Of a stretch of 64,000 nt of DNA, positions 34,323 to 43,620 are shown piece by piece. The translations under genes and the position numbers were made by a program. The stretch is from Mucilaginibacter sp. Its GTDB lineage: Bacteria > Bacteroidota > Bacteroidia > Sphingobacteriales > Sphingobacteriaceae. Within the stretch, counting starts at the first letter, position 1. Each line of letters starts with the position of its first letter. The stretch is taken from positions 1 through 64,000 of the forward strand of contig NZ_JAQBOF010000011.1 in NCBI RefSeq assembly GCF_028288185.1, read 5' to 3'. The notes below the pieces were generated by a model. That model saw only the letters and a list, made by a program, of their open reading frames with translations. It searched no databases and had not been told where the DNA came from.

Positions 34323-36437
34323 TTGAAAGCTGATATAAGAGTTGCGCTTGTAGGAAATCCAAACACCGGTAAATCAACTCTCTTTAATGTACTAACCGGG
34401 TTAAATCAAAAAATAGGAAATTTTCCGGGGGTTACTGTTGATAAAAAGGTAGGGTATACCAAATTGCCCGATGGCCGTACTGCCGAAGTAGTTGACCTGC
34501 CCGGCACTTATAGTCTATACCCCAAAAGCCAGGACGAATCTATCGTATTTTCTGTATTGGCCGACAGGCATAATCCGTTAACGCCCGATCTGGTTATCGT
34601 CATTCTTGACGCATCAAATCTTAAAAGAAATTTACTACTCTATAGCCAGGTTGCCGATTTAAAGATCCCTGTAATTATTGCGCTTAACATGATGGACCTT
34701 GCCAAAAAATCAGGTATTACCATTGATGTTGATCTGTTTGCTAAAAGCCTGGGGGTTCCCGTAGTGCCCATTTCGGCTAGGAGAACCGAAGGCATAGATC
34801 AGCTTAAAACCGCTGTTTCATATTCCAACAAGGTTGCTTTGCAGGAAGATAGCATAGATGTCAGATCAATAGCCCCGCAACTGATAGAAAGTATCAGCAA
34901 AGAGCTTAATCTTGATAATCCATACTTTGCTTTACAGCTTGCCCATCAGCATGAAACGCTTAAATTTTTGTCGACTGAGCAGTCGGACAGAATTGAAGCG
35001 CTTGAAAAGGAACACGGTTTCCATTCGCAGAAAGCGCAAGGCAGTGAAACCATTGCACGTTATAGTTTTATAAATGATCTGCTATACGATACCGTAAAAG
35101 TACCCGATACCGCTCAAGATGAAACACTAAGCAATAAGATAGATAAGGTACTTACCCATAAGATATTGGGTTTTATCCTATTCTTCGCCATCCTGATGTT
35201 TATGTTCCAAGCCATATTTTCGTGGGCCGCATATCCAATGGAACTTATTGCTGATGCCTTTGTATGGGTACAAAATTCATTACACCATATTTTACCCGCC
35301 GGGCCATTAGTAAATTTACTGGTTGACGGCATTATTGCCGGGCTTAGCGGTGTAATGGTATTTATACCGCAGATTGCCATTTTATTTGCCTTTATATCCA
35401 TACTGGAAGATACCGGCTATATGTCGCGCGTTACTTTTATGATGGATAAACTGATGCGTAAAGTTGGCTTGAATGGTAAATCGGTAGTGCCGCTAATTGG
35501 TGGTTTTGCCTGCGCGGTACCATCCATAATGAGCACCCGTACCATCGAGAATTGGAAGGACCGCATGATAACCATAATGGTTACACCATTGGTAACCTGC
35601 TCTGCCCGCTTGCCGGTTTATACATTGCTTATAGCCTTGGTTGTACCTAATAAAAATGTTTGGTGGCTGTTTAACCTTCAAGGGTTGGCGTTAACGGGCA
35701 TGTATGTGTTTAGCCTGGTATCGGCAGTGGTAGTGGCCTGGGTATTTAAGTTTATTTTAAAAAGCCGCGAACGCGGATATTTTATCATGGAGCTACCCGT
35801 ATACCGCATGCCACGGTGGAACAATGTGGCTTACTCTATGTATGACCGCTCTAAATCGTTTGTTTTACAGGCGGGCAAGGTTATTATAGCCGTATCTATT
35901 ATATTATGGGTGATGGCATCCTATGGGCCGGGCGACAGGTTTGAAAAAATAGACGCCAAATACAAACAACCGCAATACACCCAAAACATCAGCGCCGACC
36001 AGCTAAATAAAAACATCGCATCCGAAAAGCTGGAAAGCTCTTATGCCGGAGAATTGGGCCATGTTATTGAGCCTGCTATCCGTCCATTGGGTTTTGACTG
36101 GAAGATCGGCATCGCCCTGATAACATCATTTGCGGCCCGCGAAGTTTTTGTAGGTACCATGGCCACCATTTATAGCGTAAACGGCAATGCCGATGATATA
36201 CAGTCTGTACAGCAGAAAATGCACCAGGCCAAAAACACACAAACCGGGCAGCCGGTATTTACTTTTGCAGTAGCATTCTCGCTCATGATGTTTTATGCTT
36301 TTGCCATGCAATGTGCAAGCACGGTAGCTGTTGTGTACCGCGAAACCAAAAGCTGGCGCTGGCCCGCTATACAATTTGCTTACATGACCGTGCTGGCTTA
36401 TGTAGCCAGCTTTGTGGTTTATAATCTTTTAAGGTAG
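34323..36437 (+). CDS. feoB: Ferrous iron transporter B
   Basis: 704 residues from a TTG start. The N-terminal GTPase domain has G1 GNPNTGKST (11-19), G2/G3 (NFPGVTVD, VDLPGTYSL), and G4 (NMMD), followed by a helical GDI-like region. The C-terminal membrane domain has two Gate motifs, including FGCAVPS-like GGFACAVPSIMSTRT and a later FAAREVF region. It imports Fe(II). The length and order are normal; it is cotranscribed with feoA. Confidence 0.97.
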   Translation: MKADIRVALVGNPNTGKSTLFNVLTGLNQKIGNFPGVTVDKKVGYTKLPDGRTAEVVDLPGTYSLYPKSQDESIVFSVLADRHNPLTPDLVIVILDASNLKRNLLLYSQVADLKIPVIIALNMMDLAKKSGITIDVDLFAKSLGVPVVPISARRTEGIDQLKTAVSYSNKVALQEDSIDVRSIAPQLIESISKELNLDNPYFALQLAHQHETLKFLSTEQSDRIEALEKEHGFHSQKAQGSETIARYSFINDLLYDTVKVPDTAQDETLSNKIDKVLTHKILGFILFFAILMFMFQAIFSWAAYPMELIADAFVWVQNSLHHILPAGPLVNLLVDGIIAGLSGVMVFIPQIAILFAFISILEDTGYMSRVTFMMDKLMRKVGLNGKSVVPLIGGFACAVPSIMSTRTIENWKDRMITIMVTPLVTCSARLPVYTLLIALVVPNKNVWWLFNLQGLALTGMYVFSLVSAVVVAWVFKFILKSRERGYFIMELPVYRMPRWNNVAYSMYDRSKSFVLQAGKVIIAVSIILWVMASYGPGDRFEKIDAKYKQPQYTQNISADQLNKNIASEKLESSYAGELGHVIEPAIRPLGFDWKIGIALITSFAAREVFVGTMATIYSVNGNADDIQSVQQKMHQAKNTQTGQPVFTFAVAFSLMMFYAFAMQCASTVAVVYRETKSWRWPAIQFAYMTVLAYVASFVVYNLLR

Positions 36438-36523
36438 CTAAAGGCAGAAAGATTAAAGCTTTTATTCGTATTATCTTGCTTTATGCTTTGCGTTTTTTGC
36501 TTAAATTTGAACAGAGGTAAGAA

Positions 36524-37156
36524 TTGGATAAAGTAAAAGTTTTAGAAAGATATCTTCCGCCACAAGCCGCGCCGCTTATTGGCCGCTGGATAGACTACTT
36601 TAAATGCGAGTTTAAAATTTCACGTAATCGCGGCAGCAAGTTTGGCGATTATCGCGCGCCTTTTGATGGCAAGGGGCACCGCATCTCTGTTAATTACGAC
36701 CTTAACCCCTATGCTTTTTTGGTAACTACCGTGCATGAGTTTGCACACCTGCATACCTGGAACGAGCATAAACAAAAAGCAAAACCCCACGGCACCGAAT
36801 GGAAAAACAACTTCAAAAAAATGATGCAGCCATTTTTTGAAAAAGAAGTTTTTCCGCCCGATGTTAAACATGCCATTATTAGTTATCTCAACAACCCGGC
36901 GGCATCAAGTTGTTCTGATCTCTCTTTATATCGATCGTTACGTAAATATGATGTGCCGAAAGAGGATATCCACACGGTTGAAAAACTGCCCCTGCACGCG
37001 GTATTTAAATTAAAGGATGGCCGTGTTTTCCGTAGAGAAGAAAAGCTGCGCAAACGCTATAAATGTGTAGAGATCAAAACCAAACGTGTTTATTTATTTA
37101 GCCCTGTTGCTGAAGTTGAGGTGATAGAAACTTCTGCGCTAACTGCAAACTTATAA
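36524..37156 (+). CDS. SprT-like zinc metalloprotein
   Basis: 210 residues from a TTG at 36524 preceded by an AGAGGT ribosome-binding-like sequence. The SprT-like signature HEFAH (VTTVHEFAHLHTW) provides two zinc His and the catalytic Glu; downstream HGTEWKNNFKKMM fits the third ligand region. It is related to SprT/Spartan proteins, but its substrate is unknown. It is convergent with the MFS gene, 15 bp apart. Confidence 0.88.
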   Translation: MDKVKVLERYLPPQAAPLIGRWIDYFKCEFKISRNRGSKFGDYRAPFDGKGHRISVNYDLNPYAFLVTTVHEFAHLHTWNEHKQKAKPHGTEWKNNFKKMMQPFFEKEVFPPDVKHAIISYLNNPAASSCSDLSLYRSLRKYDVPKEDIHTVEKLPLHAVFKLKDGRVFRREEKLRKRYKCVEIKTKRVYLFSPVAEVEVIETSALTANL

Positions 37157-37171
37157 CCGCTAACTGCCCCT

Positions 37172-38515
37172 CTACTTTGTCCTGATCTCTTTAAAACGGC
37201 TGAAAACCACAAAGGCCAGCAGGCATAATACGCAACCGCAAATTCCGTTTAGGCGTAAGCCATAATCATTGCCGGGGTCCTTGCCGTAAACGGTCAGGAA
37301 AGCAAAGAGCGCTATCCCCAAAGTCTGCCCCAGTTTTACAAAAAGATATTTCACAGCAAAAAACATCCCTTCACGGTTCTCGCCGGTTTGGCTGGCATCA
37401 CGTTGGGCAATCTCGGCAAGGATGGCGTTAGGCAATATCCCCAATGATGCCAGCGGGAATGCCGCGCAAAGTACCAACGTGTATATCTGCACATTGGCCG
37501 ATACGGGGAACTTCCCCAGGAAAAATATCGCTACAAAAATCAAGCTCAGCAACGCGAACGAGAACATAACAATAGGTTTCTTGCCTATCTTTTTAGACAG
37601 ATAATTTATCAGCGGATAAAACACTAGCGAGAACAGCACCATGGTCCCCATAAGCACCCCGCCTTTTGATTCGGGCAGGTGCAGCAGCACGGTAACAAAA
37701 TACAGCAATCCGCTTGATATAATGCTTAGCGCCATGTAGTACGAAAAATCAGATACCAAATAATATTTAAAATTACGGTTGCTAAACGTTTTGCTGATGG
37801 CGGGCAGCAGCGGCAGGTGCGATGGCTTGCCGCTTGAGTATTTCTTTTCGTTAATAAACATTACCGGTATCAGCATAAATAAACCTGCAAGCAGGCTCAT
37901 GCCCCAAATGGTGTATTGTACCGCCGAGTCGCGATTGGCAATGCTAAAGAACATCTGCACCAAATCGGCAAAGTTGTTGATACATGCCGAAAATATAATG
38001 CCGATAATAAAGCCCACTTGCTGAAACGAAGATAGTTTAACCTTTTCGGCAGCGGTCTCGGTAAGCTCGGGCAGCAAGGCGTTGTAGGGGATAATATAAG
38101 TAGTGGCACCCATAAAAAAGCAGATCATGTTTACCGTAAGCCATACGGCGTTGGTCATGCTTTCGCCTTTAACCAGTGGGGCAAACGTAAGGCAGAAAAA
38201 GAAGATGGCAGGCAAAATGGCCCATTTCATAAACGGAATACGGCGGCCTTTAGGGTCATTGCTTTTATCGCTCAGCGAGGCTATCAGCGGGTCGTAAATA
38301 GCATCAACAAACCTGCCCGATGCCGCAATTACCGACAGGATATTTAACACCCCAAACAAAAGCAGCTGTGGCACAAAAGGCTTTAAACCCGAGTTACTGG
38401 GCGGCAAATAAAAGTACGGCAGCATTACAATGATGGTGTTGGTCATCATACTCCAGCCTATCATCCCTGAGGTATAAGCCAGTTGCTTTCTGAAAGGGAA
38501 TTTTACCGCGGGCAT
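37172..38515 (-). CDS. GPH/MFS-type sugar-cation symporter
   Basis: 447 residues with about 12 membrane helices. The conserved DAIYDPLIASLSDKSNDPKGRRIPF motif (read in parts: DAIYDPLIA, LSDK, GRRIPF) is diagnostic of glycoside-pentoside-hexuronide/MFS_2 transporters. The transported sugar is unknown. No glycosidase neighbour is present. Confidence 0.92.
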   Translation of the reverse strand: MPAVKFPFRKQLAYTSGMIGWSMMTNTIIVMLPYFYLPPSNSGLKPFVPQLLLFGVLNILSVIAASGRFVDAIYDPLIASLSDKSNDPKGRRIPFMKWAILPAIFFFCLTFAPLVKGESMTNAVWLTVNMICFFMGATTYIIPYNALLPELTETAAEKVKLSSFQQVGFIIGIIFSACINNFADLVQMFFSIANRDSAVQYTIWGMSLLAGLFMLIPVMFINEKKYSSGKPSHLPLLPAISKTFSNRNFKYYLVSDFSYYMALSIISSGLLYFVTVLLHLPESKGGVLMGTMVLFSLVFYPLINYLSKKIGKKPIVMFSFALLSLIFVAIFFLGKFPVSANVQIYTLVLCAAFPLASLGILPNAILAEIAQRDASQTGENREGMFFAVKYLFVKLGQTLGIALFAFLTVYGKDPGNDYGLRLNGICGCVLCLLAFVVFSRFKEIRTK

Positions 38516-38670
38516 CTTACTTGCAATATGCTAATATTAAAAGAAGATAATGAATTTAAGATGAAAAGTATATTACGTTTGACGTTAGTGGAGTTATACA
38601 AACGATAGAAACTAATCACCAATCTCTAACTAAGGGCGTTCTGATATTATCCCCATTGTTGGCTAATTAA

Positions 38671-38740
38671 AACAAGAAGTGTCCGTCCGCCTGGCTATTA
38701 TGGGTCGATATCCCGGCGGACGAGACACTTCGCACTTGTT
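38671..38740. repeat. Imperfect inverted repeat
   Basis: The outer AACAAG / CTTGTT and inner AAGTGTcCGTCCGCC / GGCGGACGagACACTT pair around a 23-nt loop. It sits in the 269-bp gap between a divergent transporter gene and a plus-strand hydrolase gene and is not followed by a T-tract. It is a possible REP-like element or an RNA structure. Confidence 0.6.
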
Positions 38741-38784
38741 ATTTTAAAGTTCGAAATCATTATATTTGATTAAATCCTTTAATT

Positions 38785-39672
38785 ATGAGCCAGATAAAAA
38801 AAGAAGATATCAAACAGGAAGTATTTGACCTGTATGATGACTACGCGCACAACCGGCTTGACCGCCGTGCGTTTATGGAAAAATTATCGCTTTACGCCGT
38901 TGGCGGTATCACCGTACCGGCTATAATGAGTTTCATGATGCCCGATTATAAAGGCAACATCCAAATAAAAGCAGACGATCCGCGATTAAAATCAGAATAT
39001 ATTAAATACGACTCGCCAAAAGGTGGTGGGGCAATAAAAGCATTGCTATCAGAACCCAAAGACAATAAAAAGAAACTGGGCGGTATAGTAGTGGTGCATG
39101 AGAACCGGGGATTGAATCCTTATATTGAAGATGTTGCCAGGCGGGCCGCGCTGGCTGGGTTTATTACCATCGCGCCCGATGCCCTGACTCCATTGGGCGG
39201 TTACCCGGGTAATGATGACGATGGCCGCAACATGCAAGCCAAACGCGACCCCAAAGAAATGCAGGAAGATTTTATAGATGCCTACAATTACCTTAAAAAT
39301 CACCCGGATTGCAATGGTAAAGTAGGCGTAGTTGGTTTTTGCTACGGCGGCGGTATTGCCAATATGATGGCCGTTAGATTGCCTGAACTTGCGGCAGCTG
39401 TTCCATTTTACGGCAGTCAGCCTGCGGCAGAGGATGTGCCAAAAATTAAAGCGCCTTTGCTATTGCACTATGCATCGCTGGATACCCGCATTACCGGGGG
39501 CTGGCCTGCCTACGAAGCAGCTTTAAAAGCCAATGGCAAAAAATACCAAGCCTATATTTATGATAACGTTAACCACGGTTTCCATAACGACACCACACCC
39601 CGCTACGACAAAGCCGCCGCGGAACTAGCCTGGAAACGTACGATTGATTTTTTTAAGGAGTATTTGAAATAG
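38785..39672 (+). CDS. Dienelactone hydrolase family protein
   Basis: 295 residues. An N-terminal segment with a hydrophobic stretch ([19 protein letters not shown], about 31-51) may be a signal or anchor; residues 60-295 form the alpha/beta-hydrolase. The nucleophile elbow is GFCYGGG (Cys), with Asp near HYASLDTRI and His in [10 protein letters not shown] cysteine nucleophile is typical of dienelactone hydrolases; the natural substrate is unknown. Confidence 0.92.
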   Translation: MSQIKKEDIKQEVFDLYDDYAHNRLDRRAFMEKLSLYAVGGITVPAIMSFMMPDYKGNIQIKADDPRLKSEYIKYDSPKGGGAIKALLSEPKDNKKKLGGIVVVHENRGLNPYIEDVARRAALAGFITIAPDALTPLGGYPGNDDDGRNMQAKRDPKEMQEDFIDAYNYLKNHPDCNGKVGVVGFCYGGGIANMMAVRLPELAAAVPFYGSQPAAEDVPKIKAPLLLHYASLDTRITGGWPAYEAALKANGKKYQAYIYDNVNHGFHNDTTPRYDKAAAELAWKRTIDFFKEYLK

Positions 39673-39717
39673 GCTTAAATAAGCTAAATGTAAGATGGAG
39701 AATGTGTTAAAGAAAGG

Positions 39718-40032
39718 TTATTCTGATATCTGATCAAGCAACTCGTTAAGTTCTTTATCAGATATGTTTTCTTTTTCGGATTTGTCATAGATCGTTAACA
39801 GAAAAACCGTATTCTCTCTAATAATAATGTGGGTAATTATTCTTGCTCCGCCTGATTTGCCTTTACCTTTAGATGCAATAGCTATCCGTATTTTATAACA
39901 ATTATTTCCTAAAGAAATACCTTGTTCAGGGTTTTCTTCAAGATCATTGATAAAATTTTCGTATTCTTTTTTTAAAGAAATATATTTCTTTGCCAGTTTT
40001 TTTAATGTCACGTCTAAAACGTTGGGTGGCAA
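39718..40032 (-). CDS. RelE/ParE-family toxin
   Basis: 104 residues from a TTG start five bp after the antitoxin stop. The pattern KLAKKYISLKKEYENFINDL, then GNNCYKIRIAIASKGKGKSGGARIITH and VFLLTIYDKSEKENIS, is the RelE/HigB-like fold of mRNA-cleaving toxins in Bacteroidetes. The antitoxin lies upstream on the same strand, forming a type II toxin-antitoxin module. The start could be slightly different. Confidence 0.85.
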   Translation of the reverse strand: MPPNVLDVTLKKLAKKYISLKKEYENFINDLEENPEQGISLGNNCYKIRIAIASKGKGKSGGARIITHIIIRENTVFLLTIYDKSEKENISDKELNELLDQISE

Positions 40033-40037
40033 CTATA

Positions 40038-40244
40038 TTATAACTCATTAAGCAAGTCTTTTGCAGATATGCCTTTTAATTTACCCTGCTTAATCAACCG
40101 CACTTCTTCTACTGCCTCTTTTATACCTTCAAGAACATCAGCTTTGTAAGCGGTAAGTGGTTTTGTTTTTACATCTTTAAGATTTTTCAAAACCTCCATA
40201 ATAAACGGAGCCCTGTCGTCTTTAATGTCTAATATTACTTTCAT
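40038..40244 (-). CDS. Antitoxin of the RelE-type module
   Basis: 68 residues: a short beta/alpha segment (MKVILDIKDDRAPFIMEVLKNL), then a helical, basic C-terminus ending ISAKDLLNEL, a common tail of Bacteroidetes antitoxins. It precedes and probably neutralises the RelE-like toxin encoded five bp downstream. Assignment depends on context. Confidence 0.82.
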   Translation of the reverse strand: MKVILDIKDDRAPFIMEVLKNLKDVKTKPLTAYKADVLEGIKEAVEEVRLIKQGKLKGISAKDLLNEL

Positions 40245-40298
40245 TGCTTGTTCTGATTACCTTCTAACAAATTTACTAAAAAGATCGTAAAAAATAAT

Positions 40299-41084
40299 CT
40301 ACAAACCCGAATAATAATCATACCCCAACTCGGCCCAATAATCGCGCGGGCGTGTGTTGCTGAAGGAGATGATGCCAATTCGTTTCAAGTTCTTAATACC
40401 GTACTTTACCGGGATAATAAGCCTTAACGGCGCGCCATGATCTAACGGCAAAGGTTTGGCATTAACTTCGTAGGCTAATATGGTTTGGGGGTGTATAGCG
40501 CTTGGCGTATCAATACCAACGTAATAAGTTTTATCAGGTGTTTCCATACCTACATATTGCAGCTGGGTTTGGTCGTGCAGGTTATAGTGCGTAATAAAAT
40601 CAATAAACCTAACACCGCCCCAGTAGGATATCTGGTCCCAGCCTTCAACGCATTTAAAATCAAAAACGATCTCGGTTTTGGGTAATGCTTTCAGGTCTTG
40701 TAGGGTTATATTTAATACCTCGCCATTTTGTTTTTTAACCTGTAGTTTCCAGGTGGCTATGTCAAATGGTTTGTTATTTTCAATGCCGATGTCGCTGTTA
40801 TAGCGCACATCTTTGGCCGCCATTGATTTTGGGTAGGTTTTAACCAGGTGATTCTCGCTATAAAACAAACGGCGAAAAATAATCTCCGTTTTATTCAAAG
40901 CGCGCCGCAACGGTTTATGTGCGCCGCCGGTTATACCCTTGGTTTCTATAGCTGAATGATATAACCATTTCCACCCAAACACGCCGCCAATAGCTGCCGC
41001 GCCAAAAACACCGAACGAAATAAAATTCCGCCGGGTGATCTTTTGATCTATAGTAAGCGGTTTCTTAATCTTTTTCTTCGTCAT
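40299..41084 (-). CDS. Molybdopterin-dependent reductase, YedY/MsrP-like
   Basis: 261 residues. A twin-arginine export signal (ITRRNFISFG, 17-26) is followed by a sulfite-oxidase-fold Mo domain with the Mo-coordinating Cys145 (FDFKCVEGW), then LDHGAPLRLIIPVKYG and a conserved C-terminal RPRDYWAE. In MsrPQ systems such an enzyme reduces periplasmic methionine sulfoxide with electrons from a heme-b membrane partner. Here the adjacent gene (20-bp overlap) supplies that cytochrome b. The operon shares an ECF-type promoter motif with the sigma operon and a Met-rich protein gene. Substrate is inferred from context. Confidence 0.88.
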   Translation of the reverse strand: MTKKKIKKPLTIDQKITRRNFISFGVFGAAAIGGVFGWKWLYHSAIETKGITGGAHKPLRRALNKTEIIFRRLFYSENHLVKTYPKSMAAKDVRYNSDIGIENNKPFDIATWKLQVKKQNGEVLNITLQDLKALPKTEIVFDFKCVEGWDQISYWGGVRFIDFITHYNLHDQTQLQYVGMETPDKTYYVGIDTPSAIHPQTILAYEVNAKPLPLDHGAPLRLIIPVKYGIKNLKRIGIISFSNTRPRDYWAELGYDYYSGL

Positions 41085-41763
41085 GCGCTTTTTCTATAAC
41101 CGGTTTGGGTTTGGTATCAATTACCTCGAACCCATTAATAACCGAACTAAAATTCTTCCATCCCGCAAGGATAACCTGTACTATATGGATCACAAAAAAT
41201 AAAACATAGCCAATAGTTAAGGCAAAATGCAATATCCGCGCAAAATGATAGCCGCCGCAGATCCACGTTAAATAATAAAACTGTACGGGTTTATAAATAG
41301 CCAGCCCGGTAATAACAGAGCCTATCCCCATTACAATAATGGCCGTATAAGCAATGCGCTGCGCCGCGTTATATTTATTTTGAGGAGGGGCCATTTTACG
41401 GATATGCAGATCATGTAGCAATACCAGCCATGCCTCTTTAAAAGATTTTTTTTGCGGTACAAGCTCGCGCCACTCGCCCGAGAACAAAGTATAGGCCACA
41501 TACAATATCCCGTTCAAAAAAAAGAACCACATAAATAGGAAATGAAACGCCATACCTTCTGACAGGCGGTGTACCAAACCAAATTTTTTATAAAACCACT
41601 CCGGGAAAAACTTAAAAAAAGTGTGGCCAAACAGGGTGATGCTATATTCATCATCGGCCCAATAGATCAGCATCCCGCTCCAAATCATGATGGTGAGTAT
41701 CGGGAAGTTTACCCAATGTGTCCATCGCATGGCTAAGGAATGTTTTTCTTTTATCTGTTTCAC
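41065..41763 (-). CDS. Cytochrome b561-like membrane partner of the Mo reductase
   Basis: 232 residues, about four to five membrane helices. Candidate heme ligands are H16 (RWTHWVNF), H74 (AFHFLFMW), H179 (ILHFALT) and H193 (VIHIVQV). It belongs to the cytochrome b/hydrogenase-type b fold rather than canonical MsrQ/YedZ. It is expected to pass quinol electrons to the exported Mo enzyme whose gene overlaps its 3' end by 20 bp. It follows the DUF1223 gene by 19 bp. Confidence 0.9.
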   Translation of the reverse strand: MKQIKEKHSLAMRWTHWVNFPILTIMIWSGMLIYWADDEYSITLFGHTFFKFFPEWFYKKFGLVHRLSEGMAFHFLFMWFFFLNGILYVAYTLFSGEWRELVPQKKSFKEAWLVLLHDLHIRKMAPPQNKYNAAQRIAYTAIIVMGIGSVITGLAIYKPVQFYYLTWICGGYHFARILHFALTIGYVLFFVIHIVQVILAGWKNFSSVINGFEVIDTKPKPVIEKAHDEEKD

Positions 41764-41782
41764 GGATTGAAGTTAATGATAA

Positions 41783-42556
41783 TTAACCGGCTGATGGAAA
41801 TGACTGTTTAGCCGCTCCAATAATTTCGCCAGTTTGAGTGTTTTGCAATAAGGCAATTACCTCCCAGTTTTGCTGGTTAAACTCTTTGGGTAAGGCTATG
41901 CTTTCAATACCGCCCTTGCCATTGGCCAAAGCCACGGTTTGCAAATGGCCTATGATCTGTACGTGCGCTAAATTGCGGCCCTTATTTTCGCCGGCTTTAA
42001 CGCTGGTTTGTGCAGACCGTTCAACCAATGCTAAAAGCAATACGCTGTTATTCCCGTTATCTATCGCCTGGTAATGTAGCGTTGCTTTACCCGCTTCTGT
42101 TTTTATATTGCTCAGTTCTATTTGTGCCGATGATGGCTTTTGCAGCCCGGCTTTAATAGCATTGCGCAAAGTTCCTTCTTCTGACCCCACAAATTCTTTT
42201 TTACCATTAACCACAATTTGTGGGGTATAAACAGATTGTATATGCAGGTAATTGGCGTAGTTGCTTTGCCGTTTAGAATAATCGGCACTGCTAAACGCGT
42301 CCTTCCAACCTAATCGGTTCCAGTAATCTACATGAAAAGCGAGGATATAGACCGGCTGATCTTTATATTCTTTCTGAATTTTGGCTACCAAGGCATCAGC
42401 AGGCGGGCAGCTTGAGCAGCCTTCGGAAGTGAATAGCTCTACAACGGCAAAGCCTTTGCCTGTGGCGACATTTGTATGGGTGGCCGGCTTGATAAATGCC
42501 GAACCCACAAAAGCAATTACAGCAATGGCTAATATGGATATTTTAGTGATTCTCAT
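41783..42556 (-). CDS. DUF1223 thioredoxin-fold protein
   Basis: 257 residues with an N-terminal signal or anchor (about 5-22). The DUF1223 domain has FTSEGCSSCPPAD (C47, C50) and later VYTPQIVVNGKKEFVG, a thioredoxin-like arrangement. It probably acts on periplasmic thiols, though family activity is not established. It is the first gene of the reductase operon, just downstream of the predicted ECF promoter at 42589-42617, supporting a redox-stress role. Confidence 0.9.
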   Translation of the reverse strand: MRITKISILAIAVIAFVGSAFIKPATHTNVATGKGFAVVELFTSEGCSSCPPADALVAKIQKEYKDQPVYILAFHVDYWNRLGWKDAFSSADYSKRQSNYANYLHIQSVYTPQIVVNGKKEFVGSEEGTLRNAIKAGLQKPSSAQIELSNIKTEAGKATLHYQAIDNGNNSVLLLALVERSAQTSVKAGENKGRNLAHVQIIGHLQTVALANGKGGIESIALPKEFNQQNWEVIALLQNTQTGEIIGAAKQSFPSAG

Positions 42557-42588
42557 TTTTTACACAAGTTTATAGGTTATATACGCAA

Positions 42589-42617
42589 TTGGTCGGCCTG
42601 GTGGTACAATCCTTACA
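42589..42617 (-). promoter_or_regulatory. ECF-type promoter of the DUF1223-cytb-Mo reductase operon
   Basis: On the minus strand TGTAAGG (42617-42611), 15 nt, then CGACCAA (42595-42589). The same two boxes with identical spacing occur at 42655-42683 and 43559-43587. It lies 33 bp upstream of the DUF1223 ATG. Confidence 0.8.
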
Positions 42618-42654
42618 ATAAATTTAATAATTTTATTTGATCTGTATTTTTTAT

Positions 42655-42683
42655 TGTAAGGTTTCGCGTGCATACCCGACTAA
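42655..42683 (+). promoter_or_regulatory. ECF-type promoter of the sigma/anti-sigma operon
   Basis: TGTAAGG (42655-42661), 15 nt, CGACTAA (42677-42683), ending 25 bp upstream of the chosen sigma start. It is divergent from the reductase promoter, with the two -35 boxes 37 bp apart. It indicates autoregulation. Confidence 0.8.
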
Positions 42684-42708
42684 TAGATATGACAACTATA
42701 TTAACCAA

Positions 42709-43275
42709 ATGTTAGCCACCCAACTACTAAATCCGCATAAATGGGTTGACAATTATGCCGACTACTTATATGCTTATGCTATAACCCGTATCCGGGATGA
42801 GGAACAAGCCCGTGATTTGGTGCAGGAAGTTTTTTTAGCCGCGCTTGAACGGGCTGATAAATTTGAAGGTAAAAGCTCTGAACGTACCTGGCTTACCGCT
42901 ATTTTAAAAAACAAAATCATTGATGTGTATCGCAAAAAATCATCAGGTCTGGTTACGGTTGATGTAAAGATGGATCAGCAAACCGATCAAAACTTTTTTC
43001 ATGAGGATGGGCATTGGCGCGAAGAACACTGGCCACGCGAATTTGGCGTTGATGGTCACGACCTGTTACATAATAAAGAATTTAACCAGGTGCTGCAAAA
43101 ATGTCTGCAAAAGCTACCTGTGCTATGGCTGGCAGTTTTTACCATGAAGCATATGGAAGATGAAGCAACCGAAACTATTTGTACTGAACTGAAGGTATCA
43201 TCGGCCAATTTTTGGGTAATCATACATCGTGCAAAACTTAACCTGAGGGCTTGCCTTCAAAAAACATGGATATAA
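42709..43275 (+). CDS. ECF-type RNA polymerase sigma factor
   Basis: 188 residues from ATG 42709 (MLATQLLNPHKW). An upstream start at 42637 would lie over the predicted promoter and is rejected. Region 2: YADYLYAYAITRIRDEEQARDLVQEVFLAALERADKF with TWLTAILKNKIIDVYRK. Region 4: LQKLPVLWLAVFTMKHMEDEATETICTELKVSSANFWVIIHRAKLNLRACL. An acidic/His linker lies between. Its anti-sigma gene begins one base after the stop. I infer that it recognises TGTAAGG-N15-CGACnAA in front of itself, the reductase operon and the Met-rich gene. Confidence 0.93.
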   Translation: MLATQLLNPHKWVDNYADYLYAYAITRIRDEEQARDLVQEVFLAALERADKFEGKSSERTWLTAILKNKIIDVYRKKSSGLVTVDVKMDQQTDQNFFHEDGHWREEHWPREFGVDGHDLLHNKEFNQVLQKCLQKLPVLWLAVFTMKHMEDEATETICTELKVSSANFWVIIHRAKLNLRACLQKTWI

Positions 43276-43276
43276 G

Positions 43277-43552
43277 ATGGGACCGATAAAAAAGATACAA
43301 TACAACTGCAAACAGGCTACTTTTTTAATTGAGAAGAGGCTTATAGAACAGCTTACCCTGCGCGAAAAGGTAGAACTGCACATTCATTTAGCAGGATGTT
43401 CTGTTTGCCGCGTGTTTGATAAGCAAAGCCAAATGATAAACACCATGGTGCGACAGCTTTTTAACCAGGCAAACGATACCGCCATACACCTGGACGATAG
43501 CTTTAAAAAAGACTTACAACACCGCATTGAAGAAGAATTAAATAAAAATTGA
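43277..43552 (+). CDS. Zinc-binding (ZAS/zf-HC2) anti-sigma factor
   Basis: 91 residues, soluble with no membrane helix. The ZAS motif is H37-x3-C41-x2-C44 (HIHLAGCSVC), with an upstream Cys11 as a possible fourth ligand. Soluble ZAS anti-sigma factors such as RsrA release their sigma factor when the zinc-bound thiols are oxidised. Its position, one base after the sigma gene, and the redox genes around it support an oxidation switch. Specific oxidant sensing is inferred. Confidence 0.88.
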   Translation: MGPIKKIQYNCKQATFLIEKRLIEQLTLREKVELHIHLAGCSVCRVFDKQSQMINTMVRQLFNQANDTAIHLDDSFKKDLQHRIEEELNKN

Positions 43553-43558
43553 TCTAAC

Positions 43559-43587
43559 TGTAAGGTTTGTGTTTGGTTTGCGACAAA
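43559..43587 (+). promoter_or_regulatory. ECF-type promoter of the Met-rich protein gene
   Basis: TGTAAGG (43559-43565), 15 nt, CGACAAA (43581-43587), ending 33 bp upstream of the Met-rich gene ATG. Same boxes and spacing as the two promoters at 42.6 kb. Confidence 0.8.
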
Positions 43588-43620
43588 GCGGGAAACTATA
43601 CATAAAAATCAACAACAGTT

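Noticed and set aside
42637..42708. Upstream start for the 42.7-kb sigma factor
   Set aside because: It would place the predicted ECF promoter inside the coding sequence; the residues before MLATQ are not sigma-like.
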